DNA of 64,000 nt from Anadara kagoshimensis (Eukaryota > Mollusca > Bivalvia > Arcoida > Arcidae). This document shows, piece by piece, positions 1-12,600 of the stretch. Position 1 is the stretch's first letter. The number at the start of each line of letters is the position of its first letter. The stretch covers positions 23,576,424 to 23,640,423 of the forward strand of contig CM037870.1 of assembly GCA_021292105.1 (NCBI GenBank), given 5' to 3'. The notes under the pieces were generated by a model. It did no database searches. It saw nothing but the letters and a program-made list of their open reading frames with translations, and was not told where the DNA came from. The position numbers and the translations under genes were made by a program.

Positions 1-853
1 AACTTGACCTTGCTTTGGTCATGAACATCATTCTGAAAAAATTATATGAAGATTGGACAAAAATATGGACTCTAGTGTTAACAAGGTTTTTCTATGTTTT
101 GACCTAGTGACCTACTTATTGACCCAACATGACCCATATACGAACTTGACCTTGCTTTGGTCATATGAAGATTGGGCGAAAAATATGGACTCTAGAGTGT
201 TAACAAGGTTTTTCTATGTTTTGACCTAGTGACCTACCTATTGACCCAACATAACCCATATACAAACTTGACCTTGCTTTGGTCATGAACATCGTTCTGA
301 ACAAATTATATGAAGATTGGGAAAAAAATATGGACTCTAGAGTGTTAACAAGATTTTCTTTGATTTGACCTTTTTATTGACCCAACATGACCCATAAACG
401 AACTTGACCTTGCTTTTGTCCTGAACACCATTCTGGACAAATTAAATGAAGATTGGACAAAAAATATGGACTCTAGAGCGTTAACAAGGTTTTTCTATGA
501 TTTGACCTACTTATTGACCCAACGTGACCCATATACGAACTTGACCTTGCTTTGGTCATGAACATCATTCTGAACAAATTATATGAAGATTGGACAAAAA
601 TTATGGACTCTAGAGTGTTAACAAGGTTTTTTTTTTTATTTGACCTAGTGACTCACTTATTGACCCAAGACCCATATACGAACTTGACTTAACTTTTGTC
701 CTGAACATTGTTCTGGACAAGTTTGATGAAGATATAACTAAAACTGTGGCCTCTAAGAGTGTTCACAAGCAAAAGTTGGCAGACGACGCACGACAGACAA
801 AGACAGGTCACAATAGCTCACTTGAGCACTTTATGCTCAGGTGAGCTAAAAAG
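1..853. repeat. 138-bp tandem array with a hairpin end
   Basis: Units begin with AACTTGACC at 1, 143, 265, 401, 538 and 681, that is about 122-143 bp each; the third is short by one internal block. Shared words are TATGGACTCTAGAG, GTTAACAAGG and ATTGACCCAACATGACCC. The array runs off the left edge. Its right end has a near-perfect hairpin (815-828 against 834-847). Confidence 0.9.
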
Positions 854-1650
854 ACCAATGAGGAACCAAGAAATACGGATTTAATGGGCAGGTGGCCTTG
901 AATAGCGATTATTTCGGATGAAATATGACAGTAAAGCAAACAGACCTGAAAACAATGGGTAGATGGCAAATACAGCAGATTTCATTGTATATTCAACAAT
1001 TCTTTTAAGCCAGTCATTTACAAGAAGCCATTGTCATTGGAAGGGTCCAGTAGTCCATGGCTCCTAAATTTTACCATTTTCGCTATTTATTACTAGTATG
1101 TCAGTTTACTTGCTGAAGTTCAGTGATATTCTCTGGTTACTCCAGTTTCCTCTACCACCCAAACCTGACCATCTGGAGTGTAAAACTCGGTTATTGCACT
1201 TCACTTCCTTTATTCTTGGAGCAGTTGTGGCCATTTCCCCGAGAGAAAGGGTTACTTCTTGTAAGAAAATAGGAAGGGTTTCAAGATATAAGGCAAGCAG
1301 GAGAACATGGGAACAATATGCAAGGCCATCAATTCTACTATTGACAGACAACTAGAAAACTGATGAAAATCCAAACAAACAGATGGTCTCCTGTTTTCCT
1401 ACAGGGGAAATAATTCTTTCTGTTACAGGGGAAGAGAGTGGAGTTTGTCTCAGTTAAGATTCTTTCACTTCTATTGAGGCAGTCAGTTTTTATAGTGGAG
1501 GAAGTCAGATTGCAAAAGGAAACCATCAACCTTTGGCAAGCAAACTGACAATCTGTCTCACACAGTGAGTGATCTTTTTTTAACATATTTTGAACCTAGG
1601 CGGTCAGAGGAACTGTGTATGCTTAGGTTTTAAGAGCATACAGGGGAGAT
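854..1650. other. Intergenic, no gene seen
   Basis: Only short shadow ORFs. 1128-1185 matches the dispersed repeat also present at 11280-11345 and 24245-24305 (words CTCCAGTTTCCTCTACCA, CCCAAACCTG). Confidence 0.5.
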
Positions 1651-1983
1651 GATTAATGGTGTTTAATGTCCCAGTCAAGAATATTTCACTTATATCGAAA
1701 TGTCACTAGCTATTGGCAAAGGTGCAGAAATAGTGTCCGTGTGTTGCGCTGATGGCATTATACAGCATGGTTCTTTATCGTGCCAAGCCCACCATGACAG
1801 GGACCTCGTTTATTTTAAGTTCACATCCGAAAGAACCATGACTTTCATTTTGTAATGCCGAGTGCTTGGCGAAAGAACAGTCACTACCAACTTTAAAGTC
1901 TTGGGTCAGACATGATTGGGACTCGAAACCCACGACCTCCCACTTACAAGTGAGCACTCTACCAACTGAGCTATAACAGTGGT
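1651..1983 (-). repeat. tRNA-headed SINE
   Basis: Minus-strand copy of the element whose plus-strand version is at 16396. The tRNA-like head lies at the right end (antisense of TAGCTCAGTTGGTAGAG and GGTTTCGAG), the tail (GTCAAGAATATTTCACTTAT) at the left. Confidence 0.8.
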
Positions 1984-2224
1984 GTTGCATACAGGAGAAA
2001 TAATACATGCAAGTATTCAAATGATAAAATGGAGAAGAAATATAATTTTAAAATAAAAACACAATATATTTACTAAATTGTGTTATATGTACATCTTAAA
2101 TAAATGATCCCTCATATAACCAATCAAAAAACATACATTCATAAATACATCAACATCATCTCTCAAAATATCCTTACTTCACAAGTGTGTGTTTGTGCAT
2201 ACATCAATAAGATTCTCATAATAT

Positions 2225-2445
2225 CCTAACTTCATCATGTAGAATATCCAAATTTTATTCAAAATATTCGAATTCCATTTAAAAAATCTCAACTTAATTC
2301 AAAATATCGAAATTCCATTCAAATATTCAAACATCATTCAGAATATCCACATTTCATTCAAAATATTCAAACATCATTCAGAATATCCAATTTTCATTGA
2401 AAACATCTGAACTTAATTCAAAATATCAAAATTTCACTCACAAGT
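2225..2445. repeat. Short-period AT-rich tandem repeat
   Basis: About nine degenerate units of 22-25 bp built on ATTCAAAATATCCAAATTTC / AACATCATTCAGAATATCC. Confidence 0.75.
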
Positions 2446-3387
2446 TTTGCTGTGTACAATAAACTTCTATCAATATATAATACTTTACACATACATGTAG
2501 ATGAATAACACTGGCTTATATGAAAGTTTAGTAATGTTTTATATCTCGGTTTATATATTTCCGCAAAATATATCCAGGCCGTTAGTTTTGGGATGGAGGT
2601 CAGGAAGAAACTAAAAACCTGAAGGAAATCTCCAAATTTCTCACAGTGGGATTTGCAAGAATGGGATTCAAACACAGGTGGCGAGACAAGCCGTTATTTG
2701 CAAGTGTGCACTTTCGACCACCAAGTTGCAAGTCATGACTTAAATTTTTGTTCATGAAGTGTTTCACTCATTTTTTTTTTCAAGACAGTATGGAATATTG
2801 AGAATTCTTTCCTTTTTTTGTTTTTGGTAATAAAGAATGTTTTATACATCAAACTTGGGTAGAAATAATAAGCTTTAAGCAATAAATCGGTGAAAAAACT
2901 CTTCTGTATGGTGATGATCAATTTTTAGCATGTTGATGGTAATGTAATTAACAGACAGATTTTTATTGTTTAATATCAGTTCACTTTTACACCCAGTAAG
3001 GCACACAAGCCCTGTTTATATGGCCATTCATCATTTTTCATCACTTCCAATCAAACCATTTACTATGGTAACATTTTCACATATAAACTTTAAAATTTAA
3101 AATTCTAACATAAATGACTGTATATTCATCAACAATTGTTATAGTAAAGCTCTCCGGATTAAACACAGTCTATTATTGAGTAATCAAAGACAGATGTTGT
3201 AAATAAATACTATGGTTGCTATGGTAATAAAAATTCATTCCTCTTTCGTGCACTTTAACGAACTTAAAAAAAGAGTAATTACCAAAATATATATTGCATT
3301 GATTCATCAAATAAATCAAGATCTTCTCATAAATAAGAAAAAAAGAATTTATAACTAAACGTCCAGCTAACAATCATAAGTTCAGAT
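2446..3387. other. GORASP 3' flank / 3' UTR region
   Basis: No coding signal. A tRNA-like degenerate repeat may lie at 2580-2735. AATAAA on the minus strand at 2962-2967 is a candidate poly(A) signal for GORASP. Confidence 0.4.
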
Positions 3388-3644
3388 CTATGTTGCAGCC
3401 GTGGCTTCTGAAGGGACAGGTGCCACATTCTGGCCGCCCACAACCGGAGAAGCCACTGGTGTTGATGAGGCTGCTACGCTATTTGTTATGTTCACACTGT
3501 TGCTTGCTGATGTTGAATCAAAAGATGAAGCACTTGTTCCCATTGGCATTCCGACCTGCAGATTAGATATAGGGGTTGGAGTAGGTAAGGACATAGGTAA
3601 AACTTGTGGCATTCCTGGGACTGAAGCTGCCCCACCTGCTGTAC
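3388..3644 (-). CDS. GORASP2: GORASP exon 11 (stop codon)
   Basis: 257 nt, acceptor CTCTCTATTACAG. Encodes [20 protein letters not shown], then a Ser/Thr/Val-rich C-terminus ending EATAAT and TAG at 3388-3390. Confidence 0.88.
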
Positions 3645-6600
3645 CTGTAATAGAGAGAAAGAACAATCACGATAAAACCAATGTAACACAGAAAGAACAA
3701 GGAATACCAACCAATAAAACTTTATTTTTTTCAACTCATACATGAACATGGCAAGAAAGATAACTGTATCTTTTATTTCTCATAATGACAAGAGAGAAAA
3801 CTCTATCTTTTTATTTCATTGAATTTGACAAGAGGATTTATTAGTCATATAATACAAGAGAGGTAACTCCATCTTTTATTTCATTGAACTAGTCTTATTT
3901 GATGACAGAGATTACTCTATCTTTTATCTATTAACTGCCAATATATAACTATTTTATAGTCATAATGACAAGAGAGATAACTCTATCATTAAATTAGTCC
4001 TATTTGACAAGAGGGATAACTATCTTATATTTATTCAACTGGCAACATTAAGTCATATATGACAAGAGAAGTAACTCTATGTTTTATTACATCAACTGGC
4101 AAAAGTTAGATTTAGTCTTATTTTAATCAATAAGCTGTTTGATGAAATATGACCAAAGTCAAGGCTTCCATTTGACCAACCATCATTTTTCAGAGTACAT
4201 TGCATCAAAAGGTGTTCAAACGGTAGAAAGAAATACAGATTAGCATAAAGAAACTACCAAGAGAAATCCACAAACAACGGGTCCATATCCAATCATGGGT
4301 GTCCTTAAAAAATTCAAAATTGTGAATTTAAGACATAAATATAAGGCTATGTATGAAAATACACTCTATTGATGTTAAAATCTTAAACTTCTGATTAATT
4401 GATGATCAATCACTTTTATTCCACCAACCATTTTCTGATGATCAATTCTGATTGTTCGACACTACCTATCAATGTAATGTCAGACTTACCAGGTAGAGTT
4501 GCAGGTAAAGGCATTCCTCCTGGTAACGATGACAAGGGAGGTAATGATACAGGTGGCATCCCCGGTATTGATATAGGTGTTGTTAATGGCGGTAACGTTG
4601 ATAAAGGATTTGGTAAGGGCATGCTTCCGGGAGGAGGGAAAGCTGAAAATACATACAAAATAATACAATATAATACCCATCTAAAACTTTGCCATCTTGC
4701 CTATCACTGCTGTATATTGAAAAACTAACATCAATGTTTTCCTTAGATGTGTCCCTCAATTTTACTGTATTCATGAACATAAAATTATTGTTTTTTACAG
4801 TTTAATTTCAGACAAAGTGCAATGTGTGTTTTAAATTTAACAATACAGCACTGCTTGTCTGAAAATAAAAATCAATGTCTTGTAATGATTCTTGAGAACC
4901 AAGCAAATCATGTGAAATTTTAGATGTTGAATTAAGTTTTTATGAAGTGAACGTTTACCTTCCATTGCATGTATCTAATTTGAACTTTGTGTCAGGTATA
5001 CAGCGGTTTCAATAGAAGCCAGCAACCAGCAAAACCTGTCGTCTACTTTGGTATTTCTACACTTTGTCTGGTGCCTACTTTCATTCATCAGTATTACATT
5101 TATATAGAGTTACAACTGAATTTGCTGTCTACTCCAGAAAACTTGTCGGCTACTTTAAACTCTGTTGAAAGGGCTGGGTATACATAGTTTCGAAAAAACA
5201 ACCATGCCCTGCATCTAGTGAACAGAAGAGTGGCAGTCATATTTTGTACGATTTCCTTGTTTTCTGCCCATTATTTCTTTCCACCAAAAGGAAACTGATC
5301 ATTGATATTGATCAAGCACTTAAAATCTAGTCAGAATTGACAAGTTATTAATTACACTGAATTATACTTGTGCTAGTACATTACTTACTTGATGGCATAG
5401 TGACACCAACGCCTGGCATAGTAGGTAACGGGAAATTCTGTCCAGAACCTGATGCTGCTGTATCATTTTGTTTCATAACTGGAATGGTTGGAGTACCTGT
5501 TCAAAACAACCTTCATTGATTATTTAATTCACAAGACATAATATTATGGTCTTTATAATTTTATCAAAACCTACAATAATGTACACAATACAACAACAAG
5601 GCTACATCTAGTTCTGTCTGCCAGACATCTTAGTCAGAAGATAACAATTTATACATATTTATTAAAAACTAGAAATGTCTCTTGAGAGTCAAATCCCTCC
5701 CCCCCCCATTTAATATTTTCCAATAAATTTGACCTTTCTGATATGACCTTGGTTCAAGGTCATGACACACATTCATTTGGACCATGAAGATTATTATTCA
5801 TGTGAAGTTTTATTAAAGTCGTCCAAAGCAGCTATGAGATATGGGCCAGACGCAAATTTACACGGGTGGACAGATAGACAGACGGACATGGTGATTTCTA
5901 TATACCACCCTCAAACTAGTTTGCAGGGGGTATAAAAATATCTAGTTTTAATTAAAATATCAATATTTATCTATGATTCGAGTGATGTTTATATTTCTTT
6001 TACAAAGCTATATTATTCAGCTAGATTTCATTTAACACAAACCTCCAACATTAGCAATTAAGATATATATATATTTCCTATATTTACCTGTATTAAATGA
6101 CATATGTGCCATTCCTTGTGTAATACCAACTGGTGAATTACTTAATGGAACCTACAACAAAAAAGATACACAGTACATTAACACAATATTGTACATCACA
6201 TGAAAAAAACTTTACTGTATTTTAATCTCAGCAGAGATGCCAACCCTGTCTTAGTCATCAGTAATACCAGCTCATGTTTTCCGTAATTTTGGGTACCTTG
6301 TCAGTAATAATGACATATTCTGGCCATTTCTGAATTGATACAAACATCTGTTCGATTTTCTGCTTTTTTCGGTGTGTACCAGGATCATCATCAGCAGAAG
6401 TTGACGCCATTTTACTGTCGTAAATCAATTACGTCATTTATAACTGGTTTCCCGATGCCAGTTGACTGCCTATTTTGTATTTTGACTTCATTCTAAAAAC
6501 CATGTTGATTAACGAAAACAACCCCTGACCGGAATTTCTGTTTTTGCCGTAATTGCTGATACCTCTACGTATACCGTAATTTAAGTAATAAAATCGTAAT

Positions 6601-9600
6601 ATTACGAGAATCCGTTAATAGTTGGCATCTCTGTCTCAGGGTTATCATTTGGGACAAAATTAGCACATTCCCATGAGATAATCTAGAAACAATTCCATCT
6701 TACAATCATATTAAACGAAGAGTGCAGCCAGGAAAAATTTCAAAGGGCCCCCAACTTCGAGAAATTTGCATAGATTTAACTTATTTTGTGTGTGTACACA
6801 TGCCAAAACAATTGAATCGACTAAATTCTTTAGAGCTGATTGAAATATAAGGCACAGCATGTCATATCCAATTCAACGTCAAAGATAGCAAGATAGCATA
6901 AATGGGCATTTGATGGAGAACAGAAACTTTAATCTCAATGTCAACAGCTACCCAACTTTCGTCTTGTTCGGGATACCCTTCTTTTAAAACAGGTTTCTGT
7001 GCTGCAATTTCTTGTTATGTTCATTTACATTACTGTAAAGGGAAATTTTTCGCTAAGAATTACCGCAAAATTTTACCCACGCGAAAATGTCTACCATACA
7101 GGTTAATACATCATATTATAGAATATACACCCACTTATATTGGTTACGTGAAAATTACACGCGCGTGAAATGCAGTTTTCAGAAATCGCGAAATTTTCAT
7201 CCTGCGGAAATATCCCTTTTACAGTATCTGAAATGTTTGACATTAACTTTAAATATCATTTCAAAACAATCAGTTATAATCACAAACCTCCGCAAATCAT
7301 CTATAGTTTTCTGTGGTGTACTGGGTACGTAGTAGCTGTTATGTTAGTGTCTATTTTGTTGATGGGAACTGACGTTTTGGTATTCTGTGTAAATACCCAT
7401 ACCCAATGCCACAACCCAACTGTTAATAAACAAAATTCTATTTAATATCAGTTGTTTCAATAAAGCCAGCAAGGCAATGACTGCTTTCTGCTACTTTTGA
7501 ATTTTGATCAAGTTTGTTGCCAGGAATGATAGAATTTTTAATGTGTAGTATAAATGGTAAATGTGTTTATTTTAAGGGCCAAGCCGATTTTTAGGAGCAT
7601 GGTTTATTGGGCAGCCTGCCAATCAGTGCCAATATTAATTTATCCAGTAAGTTGCCTACTTCTACCAAGTTTACGTTTTATTATGTTTTTGCAATACACA
7701 TAACTCCATACTTGCTTCATATCTTAAGAATTTGTCTTCTGTTTAAATTTATTGAAAGGGTTGCAATATGTTCCCAGTTAAATGAATTTCACCATTATTA
7801 ATATTGATGTGGTGGAGAAGCTAGAGTGCCTGAGACAACCCCTGATATATTTTATGCAGCAGATGTTGAGGATATTTAAAATGCATGTATTTAGTGAATG
7901 AACATGATACATGTATATTACCAATTTTGAGACTAAATCTACAAAACTAACTTTTCAAATTGAACTTTAACATCACCTCCATTTTACTACCCATCATCCT
8001 ACTTACCTTCCATCACCTCCCCCAGGCCCCATTAGGGGTTACGTGACTTCCCTACATGAGTCCTATCTGTATTGTATACATATAATCTCAATGGTTTTCC
8101 TCATGTGACTCTATGAGAGTAAATAAATCTTCTGACTGTAAAATACATACAATTCATAAATAATAAATCTAATTTGAATAAATATTCCAATCAAGAATGC
8201 ATTCACTACATTAAAATTTCGCCATACCAAGTGTAGTTGATGCCGGAAAAAAGCAGCACGGAACTAATCAAGAGATTTAGACTTTGCTTTCTTCATATCA
8301 TTCCGTTTAAAGATGTCTAACAGTACTTACAGTAAAATCTTGTTATAATGCCTTCAACTCTCAATAACATTTCCACCCCTTACTTTAAAATTGCCATACT
8401 ATTCTGTTTTCTCAAAATCAATTTTGTTTCTATTTTCTTTAAAACCATCCCTCAAGTTATTGCCAAAGCAATTTATATTGCCAAAATCTGACTGAACAAA
8501 TGGTGACATTGAATCAATGTTTAATTGTGCTTCTAAATAATATTTTCAAAATGGTCTCAATGGCTCTCAGTTTTCTACGCTAATGGATTTGACAAAATTT
8601 TTGCTCTCGGTGTTTAATAAAACAATTCATGTATTGATCATGTTGTATAACTTGAAACTAGACAGGAATGTGAACAATTTTCAAAAACATTGAGAGAGAG
8701 AGAGAGAGACTTATGGATCATATGCATAACTTTAGAGTGCAGTTAGGAAAGTGAACACCGAGAGATAGAGAAAGAAAGAGACTTACTTCATGTAATACAG
8801 AATCTGCTCCAATGATATAATCTGTGTTAGATTTAAGTCCTGCCAAATCTGCTGGAGAATTAGGATTAACTTCCTGCAAATATTTCAAAACAAAACTAGA
8901 GTATGCTATTTAGGAATTCAAAGCTTTAACTATAGTTTTATCAAACCTCAAGGTACTTTATGTTAAATCTCACAAGTCATAATGATAATCCTTTTATATT
9001 TTCGAAGGAAACTCACAAATATATTGTCAAATTGCCCTTTGCCCAAAATTTGTTGACTTGAGGAAAAAATACTTTCAAGATTTCAAAATTTAAAGCTATG
9101 ATGGAGTTGAGTGGTGCAATAGTGTTTTACTGCCTAGGTCAAGTTTACTTAACTTAAATCAATGCAATCAGTTTTGCGATGAGGGAGAAAAAAGGAAGTG
9201 TCCCAGCAGGATTTGAACCAAGGTGGTGATAGGTGGCACTTACCAAACATTGACTTATGATTGAGTTTGTGCAGAAAATTGTAATATAAATTGATGCTAC
9301 AATATTAGCCTTTCTTTCAACATGACAACAAGATAAATTTAAAAGTACTTTTAAAACTTACCAAAACATGCCACACATTTTCATTTGCACCTTCAAATGA
9401 ACAAAATCTGAAAAAAAAACCCAAAAACATTAAGAAGTCACAAGATGTTCAGCAAAAATGTATTCTTCACATAAAATCAGGCAAGCGTATAAGCACTCTG
9501 AAGTTGCCATTTGTGTATACACATGTATCGACTGGTAAATATACTATATATAACAGCAGGTCATAAACACTTGAACATAATGTGTTCAGATTTATTCTTG

Positions 9601-12600
9601 AGATTAGTAAGAAAAACTGTCAGATTTCAAACAGTTGGATCAATGAAAAACAACATTTATCCAACCAATTGTTAATCACTTTTAAAAATATCTAGATGTG
9701 GACTTTGATATGTGAGTGACCACGACTTGGATTAAGTCAAATCAAATACCTACAACCACAGAAATTCTTTTGTATTGATGTTAATCTTGGTAACAGGTTT
9801 TTAAATTTGCTGACCAGACAAAATGTTGTAACAGATTTATAAAGTTTCTTAAACCGATATTGATTTTATAACACCATATGTGCAATTTCACCATGCTAAG
9901 GGAAATGGTAAAAGAGAACATGTCTAATCTGAATCCTAAGAAAACCTGACTAAACTTAGGTTTTTGGAAGAACTTCCATTTCTACCCTCAACAGCCATTT
10001 TCACTTGTTTCAGGCAAAAAGATTGGGACTTATTTCATGCCTTGTACTTACCTAATACTAACACCTAAAAGGCCTTGTCCTCCCCAGTTATGACTTGGCA
10101 TTATGCTGACTTCTCTAACATTCTGTGTTTTACTACTATAAACTGCCATTTTCACTGGTTTTTCAATGTTGGCCTTCAGTAAATCTTTCAATGTGTCATT
10201 GTCTTGATTCTTGAAAAGAAGAATAAAACTTTTAATAATTAACCTTATCTTCAATACTTTCATGACTTACTAAGTAGCTGATGGTAGAGTGCCTGGCTGT
10301 ATTTTGGGTTCAAACCCCAGCCAGTTGATATACATGTATTACTTTATAAGGCTTTAAAATTTGAGTTACTGCTTTCTTGTCTGCACTTAAGAGGAAGGAG
10401 TATCAACTGGTCCATCCACCTTCATTGTTATGTGACAGGGGGAGTGTTAAGTTTGTGGTGTACTGACTCTGTGCACTAGCAGGTTAAAGTCACCTAGAGT
10501 GTGCACTAGTACAAGGCGGGCCATAAAGCACATTCACACACCTTATGCATACATAAACCCGTTTTAATTAAATTTATCCTTGGAGATTAATAAACTTAAT
10601 CTTGCCATGAACAGCTGAATCATTTCTGATGAGAAAGTAAGACACCACGGCAACAAAAACAAATACTTTCACTGCAAATTCAATCAATGAAATTGCATAT
10701 GAATATCATTCAAATGAAATATATTCATATACATACTACAACATCAGTTGTATAGCTATTGCCCATAGTTTCAATTTACATTTGGTGTAACAGATGTAGC
10801 TAACAAATATTGAACCATTCATTTGCTATGATCAACGAGAAAGAAACAAACAGATAGATGTCTTATTGTAATATGTCATCAAACATGAAATTGATTAGAT
10901 CACAGCATTTTATTAATTTATCATGATATTTTATGATTTAGAATCATTCCAGTTGATCTTGACATAGGAATATTAAGACATTCACAACCTCGACACTTGC
11001 CTTGTAAAAAGCATGCACTTACTGGACTTGGTGACCAAGTGGTGTAAAGCATGCACTTACTGGACTTAGTGACATAGTGGTCCAAAGCATGCACTTACTG
11101 GACTTGGTGGTCAAGTGGTCCAAAGTATGCACTTACTGGACTTTGTGGTCAAGTGGTCTAAAGTATGCACTTACTGGACTTGGTGGTCAAGTGGTCCAAA
11201 GTATGCACTTACTGTCTAGGTTCTAATTCCACATGGTCATATCTTAGTGCGAGACAGTTTGTCAGTTTGCATGGAATGCAAGCCAAAGACTGGTGGTTTT
11301 CTTTGGATACTCTGGTTTCCTCCACCATCCCAAACCTGGCTACCTTGATATATGTGAGGTGTCAAAATTACCAAGGGGTACATGTACTATAAGGTATAAT
11401 GAGGTTTTACTGTACAGAATACCTGTAACAAGCTGACCAAAAACTTATTCCACAGTATCAATGCATTATACATACCAGCCTTGTGTGTCCTATTGCAACA
11501 ATGAAGTCAAAGAATGCTTCTAAACCAGCCTTATGTCCTGGAGATCCTTCCTGTACCTGAAAAATATATAGTACATATGTTAAGTTTTTCAGTCTTTTTA
11601 AGTGGTCTAATGACTATAGCTTGCATTTGCTTTTGACAGTACATGTATCTCTCATTATCTACCTGTAGGTTCAAATTCTACTATTGGTAGGTTCAAATTC
11701 TACTAAAGATAGATCCTACTGGGAGAAAGCTTGTTTAACCGTTCATTTTATTAACTCTAACAAAAATAGTTACATGATTTTGATCAATACAAGGTAAAAA
11801 AGTAATTACCAACATTAGAAAGCCAACCTTCAATATGTACATGTATAGCTTACAAGAAACCAGGATAATCATATTACCAGGTAATATTTCCTGGAACCAA
11901 GCAGCTGGGTCTAGAAATTTGACACGCTTAAAACTATTTATCACTATGATATTACAGCTTCTCTTCTGGCAAAAAAGCTAAGCTTCATCCATAGAGTAAC
12001 TAGCTCTTATAAATTGAATTTTAAACAAACTAGGACTTCTATATATACAGTCCAACCTGCCTTAAAGGCCACCTCTTTATAAGAGACACCTGCTTACAAA
12101 GGCCAGTAGAATTGTATCCCATTTGTTCTTTATTCATATTATTTGAACCTGTATATAAAGACCACCTGCCCATAAAGGCCATTTATACTGCTTCCCTTGA
12201 GTGGCCTTTATAGAAAGGTTTGACTGTATCTGAAACTTTTACACACAGAAACAAACAAAAGACTACCAGATGAGACATTAACTGTATACACCTGCTACTG
12301 TATCATATTTCTAATTAGTGGAGTGTATCAGTATCACACTCATAATTGATTATTACTTAGGCTTCCACGTTTACAACAATCTGTAAACATTGACACAGAT
12401 GCTATTTAATGAAATGGTTCTGTTAAAACATTGCACAAAATATTATTGTAACAAACCAATATTTCAAAAACATTTCAAGTTTCAATAAGCTGTCAAACAT
12501 TTCAGATTTAACTAACCTGAATTTAAAATTTTACAATGAAAAGAATATTGTTGGAGTTAACTAGTCTATCTGTAAAAGTACAGATACTGTAGGGTGTAAA

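Noticed and set aside
3401-3745. Plus-strand open frame of 114 codons
   Set aside because: Antisense shadow of GORASP exon 11 and its intron.
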